A DNA stretch of 64,000 bases from Sutterella megalosphaeroides (GTDB lineage Bacteria > Pseudomonadota > Gammaproteobacteria > Burkholderiales > Burkholderiaceae_F): contig NZ_AP018786.1 in the NCBI RefSeq assembly GCF_003609995.1, positions 186,001 to 250,000 on the forward strand, written 5' to 3'. Both the position numbers and the translations under genes were made by a program. Below the pieces are notes generated by a model. That model did no database searches, had not been told where the DNA came from, and saw only the letters and a program-made list of their open reading frames with translations. The stretch's first letter is position 1; every line of letters starts with the position of its first letter. Positions 60,681 through 64,000 of the stretch are shown in pieces.

Positions 60681-61754
60681 ATGAAACCGATCAATGATAC
60701 GTTCCTGCGGGCCCTGAAGTGCCAGCCTACCGAGTTCACGCCGCTCTGGCTCATGCGTCAGGCCGGTCGCTACCTGCCGGAGTATTGCGAAACCCGCGCT
60801 CGGGCGGGCAGCTTCATGGGGCTTGCGCAGAATCCCGACTACGCGACGGAAGTGACGTTGCAGCCGATCGACCGCTACGGGATCGACGCGGCCATTCTCT
60901 TCTCGGACATCCTCACGGTGCCCGACGCCATGGGGCTCGGTCTCTCGTTCGTGGCGGGCGAAGGCCCCGTCTTCGCGCGTCCCGTGCAGACGGAAGAAGA
61001 CGTGGCCCGTCTCTACGTGCCGGACCCCAACGTGGAACTGAAGTACGTGACGGACGCCGTTTCGAGCATCCGTCGCGCGCTGAACAACCGCGTTCCGCTC
61101 ATCGGCTTCTCGGGCTCCCCCTTCACGCTCGCCTGCTACATGATCGAAGGTCGCGGCAGCCGCGACTTCCGTACGGTGAAGACCATGATGTACCGCCGTC
61201 CCGATCTGTTGCACCGCATCCTCGACGTGAACGCCCGCGCGGTCGCGTCGTACCTCAATGCCCAGATCAAGGCGGGCGCTCAGGCCGTTCAGATCTTCGA
61301 TACCTGGGGCGGCATGCTCGCCGACGGCGACTTCCAGGCCTTCTCGCTCCGTTACACGAAGCAGGTGCTCGATGCGCTCATTCGTGAAAACGACGGCGAA
61401 GCCGTTCCGTCGATCGTCTTCACGAAGGGCGGCGGCGAATGGCTTTCCGACATCGCGGCGACGGGGTGCGATGCCGTCGGCCTCGATTGGACGGTGAACC
61501 TCACGCGCGCCCGCACGCTGATCGGCGACCGCGTCGCCCTGCAGGGCAACCTCGACCCGCTCGCTCTCTTCGGCGACGAAGAAAGCATCCGCCGCGAAGT
61601 GCGTCGCGTTCTCGACGCCTACGGCAGCGGTTCGGGCCACGTCTTCAACCTCGGGCACGGCATCAATCAGTTCACCCCGATCGAGAACGTTCAGATTCTC
61701 GTCGACGAAGTTCACGCCTACAGCCGTCGTTACCACGAAGCGGCGACGAACTGA
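60681..61754 (+). CDS. hemE: Uroporphyrinogen decarboxylase
   Basis: 357 aa from the ATG at 60681. The signature [19 protein letters not shown] is near 21-39, the catalytic Asp is in [15 protein letters not shown] near 81, and there are [16 protein letters not shown] and the C-terminal [12 protein letters not shown]. It converts uroporphyrinogen III to coproporphyrinogen III in haem synthesis. The start is 35 nt from the divergent YggU-like gene. Confidence 0.97.
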   Translation: MKPINDTFLRALKCQPTEFTPLWLMRQAGRYLPEYCETRARAGSFMGLAQNPDYATEVTLQPIDRYGIDAAILFSDILTVPDAMGLGLSFVAGEGPVFARPVQTEEDVARLYVPDPNVELKYVTDAVSSIRRALNNRVPLIGFSGSPFTLACYMIEGRGSRDFRTVKTMMYRRPDLLHRILDVNARAVASYLNAQIKAGAQAVQIFDTWGGMLADGDFQAFSLRYTKQVLDALIRENDGEAVPSIVFTKGGGEWLSDIAATGCDAVGLDWTVNLTRARTLIGDRVALQGNLDPLALFGDEESIRREVRRVLDAYGSGSGHVFNLGHGINQFTPIENVQILVDEVHAYSRRYHEAATN

Positions 61755-61813
61755 AAAAACTCCAGGATGTTCCGAGAGTTGTGCACATGAAACGCCTCTC
61801 GGATAACGGATGA

Positions 61814-61848
61814 AAGAGGGTCTCCGAATACGGTTCGGGGACCCTCTT
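61814..61848 (+). terminator. Hairpin after hemE
   Basis: A 15-bp stem (61814-61828 with 61834-61848, one G-U pair) and 5-nt loop, followed by only a loose T-rich stretch. Probably the hemE terminator. Confidence 0.65.
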
Positions 61849-62036
61849 GGCTTTGATAAAACCCATAAAAATCAATAGGGTAAACGATCTTTCGGCGGGA
61901 GAGAACGATGTCGCGGCAGAGGGCCTCGGCAAGGGGAGGGGGCGGGGCGTCGAGAAATCCACAAAGTTATCCACACGGACTCGGGGGCTCGTCGGAAAAC
62001 TCGATCCGGAGAACCCGCAAGGGAGAAGTTCGGCCT
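61849..62036. other. hemE-priA spacer with DnaA-box-like sites
   Basis: No gene seen. A short AT-rich part (61852-61885) is followed by a GC-rich purine tract, AAATCCACA (61955-61963) and a perfect DnaA box TTATCCACA (61967-61975), about 100 nt before priA. The box could give DnaA control of priA. Confidence 0.55.
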
Positions 62037-62045
62037 TGCTATAGT
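62037..62045 (+). promoter_or_regulatory. priA: Candidate extended -10 promoter of priA
   Basis: TG-C-TATAGT, an extended -10 element, 25 nt before the GTG start; no good -35 at the expected distance. Confidence 0.5.
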
Positions 62046-62070
62046 GGCCTCTCAAACGGAGGAAAGAGTC

Positions 62071-64000
62071 GTGTCGACGTTGAAAGCGGGGGATCAATTT
62101 GCGGGCGTGATCGTGGCTGCGCCGGGGTTGCCGGAATTGGACTACAAAGTTCCTTCCGACATGCTCGTGGCGGTCGGCGACCGCGTGCTCGTCACCTTGG
62201 TGAAGCGTCGCGTGGTGGGGATCGTCGTGAGTCTCAAGACGTCGACGGAAATCGCCGGCTCGCGCCTCAAAAGCATCCTGGCCGTTCTGAACGACATCGA
62301 GCCCCTGCGCGCCGAGTGGCTGGCGCTTACGAAATTTGCGGGGCTCTACTACCAGCACTCCTGGGGCGAAGCGGCGCTTACGGCCCTGCCGCTCTTTTTC
62401 CGCCGCGCTCCCGTACGAACGCACGCCAAGTGGTTGGAGAAGACCCGCGCGGATCGACCGCTCGAGTCGAAGCCCGTCGTGCGACCGGAATTGAACGCCG
62501 AACAACGCAGCGCGGTGGAGGCGGTGGGAAAGTCCGAAGGGTTCGCGCCCTTTGTACTCTTCGGGGTGACGGGCTCGGGGAAGACCGAGGTCTATCTCAA
62601 TCTCATCGAAGAGGCGTTGGCGAAGACGCCCGACGGGCAGGTTCTGCTCCTCGTGCCGGAAATCAATCTCACGCCGCAGCTCGAGGGGCGCGTTCGAGGG
62701 CGCTTCCCGAGCGAGCGCGTCGTGGCGCTCAATTCGGAAAAGAGCGACTCCGAGCGCGCCGCGGCCTGGTTGGCCGTGCACGAAGGGCGCGCCCGCGTGT
62801 TGGTCGGAACGCGCATGGCGATGCTCGCGAGCTTCAAAAAGCTCGTGCTCGTGATCGTCGACGAAGAGCACGACGGCTCCTTCAAGGCGGGGGACGGCCT
62901 GCGCTATTCGGCGCGGGACCTGGCGGTCTGGCGCGCGTCGAAAAACCGCTGCCCCGTGATTCTCGGCTCGGCCACGCCGTCGCTTGAGACCTGGATGAAG
63001 GTCAAAAAGGGCGACTACCGACTGCTCGAACTCAAGCACCGTGCGGCCTCGAAGGCCGAACTCCCGTCGATCGAACTCATCGCGCCGCCCGAACGCGGGA
63101 GCGGCACGGCCCTTTCGGCCGCCGCGCGCGAGGCCGTCGAAGCGGTGCTCGCCGAGGGGCGGCAGGTCATTCTCTTCATGAACCGTCGGGGCTACGCGCC
63201 GGTGCTGAGTTGCGGCGCCTGCGGCTGGGTGAGTTCCTGTCCGCGTTGCTCGGCCTTCACGGTCTTTCACAAGCTTGAGCGCCGTTTGGTGTGTCACCAC
63301 TGCGGCTTGAGTCGTCCCGTGCCCGATGCGTGTCCGGGATGCGGCAACGTGGACATCATGCCGCGCGGCACGGGGACGGAGCGCATCGAAGAGGAGCTCG
63401 GGAAGACGTTTCCGGGGAAGCGCATTCTGCGCATCGACCGCGACAGCGTGTCGAGAAAGGGCGAAGCGGAAGAGGCCTTCGCCAAAGTCCATCGCGGCGA
63501 GGTCGATCTCCTCGTCGGAACGCAGATGATCGCCAAGGGGCACGACTTTCAGAACGTGGGGCTCGTGCTGATTTTGAACGCCGACGCTCAAATTCTGAGT
63601 CCCATGACGCGGGCGCGGGAACACCTGTTCGCAACCCTCATGCAGGTGGCGGGCCGAGCGGGTCGGTCGGGCGCCCGAGGGCGGGTGCTCATTCAAACGC
63701 GTTTCCCGGGCGACCCGCTCTTTGCCGCGCTCGCCGATCAGAATTACCCCCGTTTCGCCGATCAACTCCTCGAGGAACGCGAGGCCAACCTGTGCGTGCC
63801 CTTCGTCTATCAGGCGCTCCTGATGGCCGAATCGACCACGCTCGCTCAGGCGCTCGCCTTCCTCCGGGATGCGGCCAAGCTCGGATTTGCGACGGCTCCG
63901 GAGACGGTCCGGGTCTACGATCCGGTGCCGATGACGCTGGTGCGCCTCATGAATCGGGAGCGCGCGCAGCTTCTCGTCGAAGCCGACGACCGCCTGTCGC
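62071..64000 (+). CDS. priA: Primosomal replication restart helicase PriA, N-terminal 643 codons
   Basis: Runs off the right edge. The start is the GTG at 62071, with GGAGG 8 nt upstream. N-terminal 3' DNA-binding domain (about 1-105), then the SF2 helicase with Walker A FGVTGSGKTEVYL near 171, DEEH box near 268 and LGSATPS near 310. Zinc-binding cysteines lie in CGACGWVSSCPRC, CHHCGLSRP and CPGCG (about 385-428), then motifs V/VI including LMQVAGRAGRSG near 527. It reloads the replisome at stalled forks. The priA-type zinc module is complete. Confidence 0.97.
   Translation, partial: MSTLKAGDQFAGVIVAAPGLPELDYKVPSDMLVAVGDRVLVTLVKRRVVGIVVSLKTSTEIAGSRLKSILAVLNDIEPLRAEWLALTKFAGLYYQHSWGEAALTALPLFFRRAPVRTHAKWLEKTRADRPLESKPVVRPELNAEQRSAVEAVGKSEGFAPFVLFGVTGSGKTEVYLNLIEEALAKTPDGQVLLLVPEINLTPQLEGRVRGRFPSERVVALNSEKSDSERAAAWLAVHEGRARVLVGTRMAMLASFKKLVLVIVDEEHDGSFKAGDGLRYSARDLAVWRASKNRCPVILGSATPSLETWMKVKKGDYRLLELKHRAASKAELPSIELIAPPERGSGTALSAAAREAVEAVLAEGRQVILFMNRRGYAPVLSCGACGWVSSCPRCSAFTVFHKLERRLVCHHCGLSRPVPDACPGCGNVDIMPRGTGTERIEEELGKTFPGKRILRIDRDSVSRKGEAEEAFAKVHRGEVDLLVGTQMIAKGHDFQNVGLVLILNADAQILSPMTRAREHLFATLMQVAGRAGRSGARGRVLIQTRFPGDPLFAALADQNYPRFADQLLEEREANLCVPFVYQALLMAESTTLAQALAFLRDAAKLGFATAPETVRVYDPVPMTLVRLMNRERAQLLVEADDRLS

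Noticed and set aside
62110-62990. Plus-strand frame 61908-62987 and the large minus-strand frame opposite priA
   Set aside because: The true priA frame from 62071 shows all helicase and zinc motifs and stays open to the window edge; the others are shadows.

Overview
The window is high-GC chromosomal DNA from a betaproteobacterium. I infer order Burkholderiales, most likely a Sutterella-like lineage. The grounds are the order rsmB-DUF4390-ntrYX-like-trkAH, the partial EIIA(Man)-HPr-EI set, DUF1840, dnaA-dnaN-gyrB without recF, a menA gene (menaquinone), and the replication-region block rpmH-rnpA-yidD-yidC-mnmE-mnmG-rsmG-parA-parB-atp. No rRNA, tRNA, CRISPR array, prophage or insertion sequence was recognised. 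This is core genome, and it shows no obvious island or defence system.

Layout. 0-7 kb: end of rsmB, a DUF4390 protein, an NtrY-like kinase with a short Fis-tailed regulator, and the Trk potassium system. 7-11 kb: divergent DUF1840 gene, then a carbohydrate-independent PTS (EIIA-Man, HPr, EI) and a UPF0149 protein. 11-18 kb: ampG, rsuA and xthA leftward, pyrE rightward, gatCAB leftward. 18.2-26.8 kb: rod-shape and septal wall cluster mreBCD-mrdA-rodA-rlpA, followed by an M20 peptidase, a 71-aa protein and a HIT protein. 26.8-29.2 kb: birA-coaX-SPOR protein leftward. 29.2-31.8 kb: a PBP5-like protein lacking its catalytic motifs, DUF493, menA. 31.9-33.5 kb: BON lipoprotein and a Crp/Fnr-like regulator leftward.

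33.5-34.1 kb is a gene-free, partly AT-rich stretch with two perfect and two near-perfect DnaA boxes, and is my best candidate for oriC. Rightward of it lie a leftward block (dnaA-dnaN-gyrB-5'-nucleotidase-FadH-like reductase, 42.3 to 34.1 kb) and then an almost entirely rightward block. That block holds RNase P/L34/membrane insertion, tRNA modification, chromosome partition, the complete F1Fo ATP synthase operon, a universal stress protein, hemE and the start of priA, which runs off the window.

The genes are mostly housekeeping: replication and segregation, envelope growth, energy coupling and tRNA charging or modification. Points worth a second look are the catalytically empty PBP5 homologue at the normal dacA locus, the origin-like region displaced about 8.5 kb from dnaA (which would put dnaA-dnaN-gyrB on the lagging strand), a FadH-like reductase with altered active-site positions, and several strong unassigned inverted repeats.
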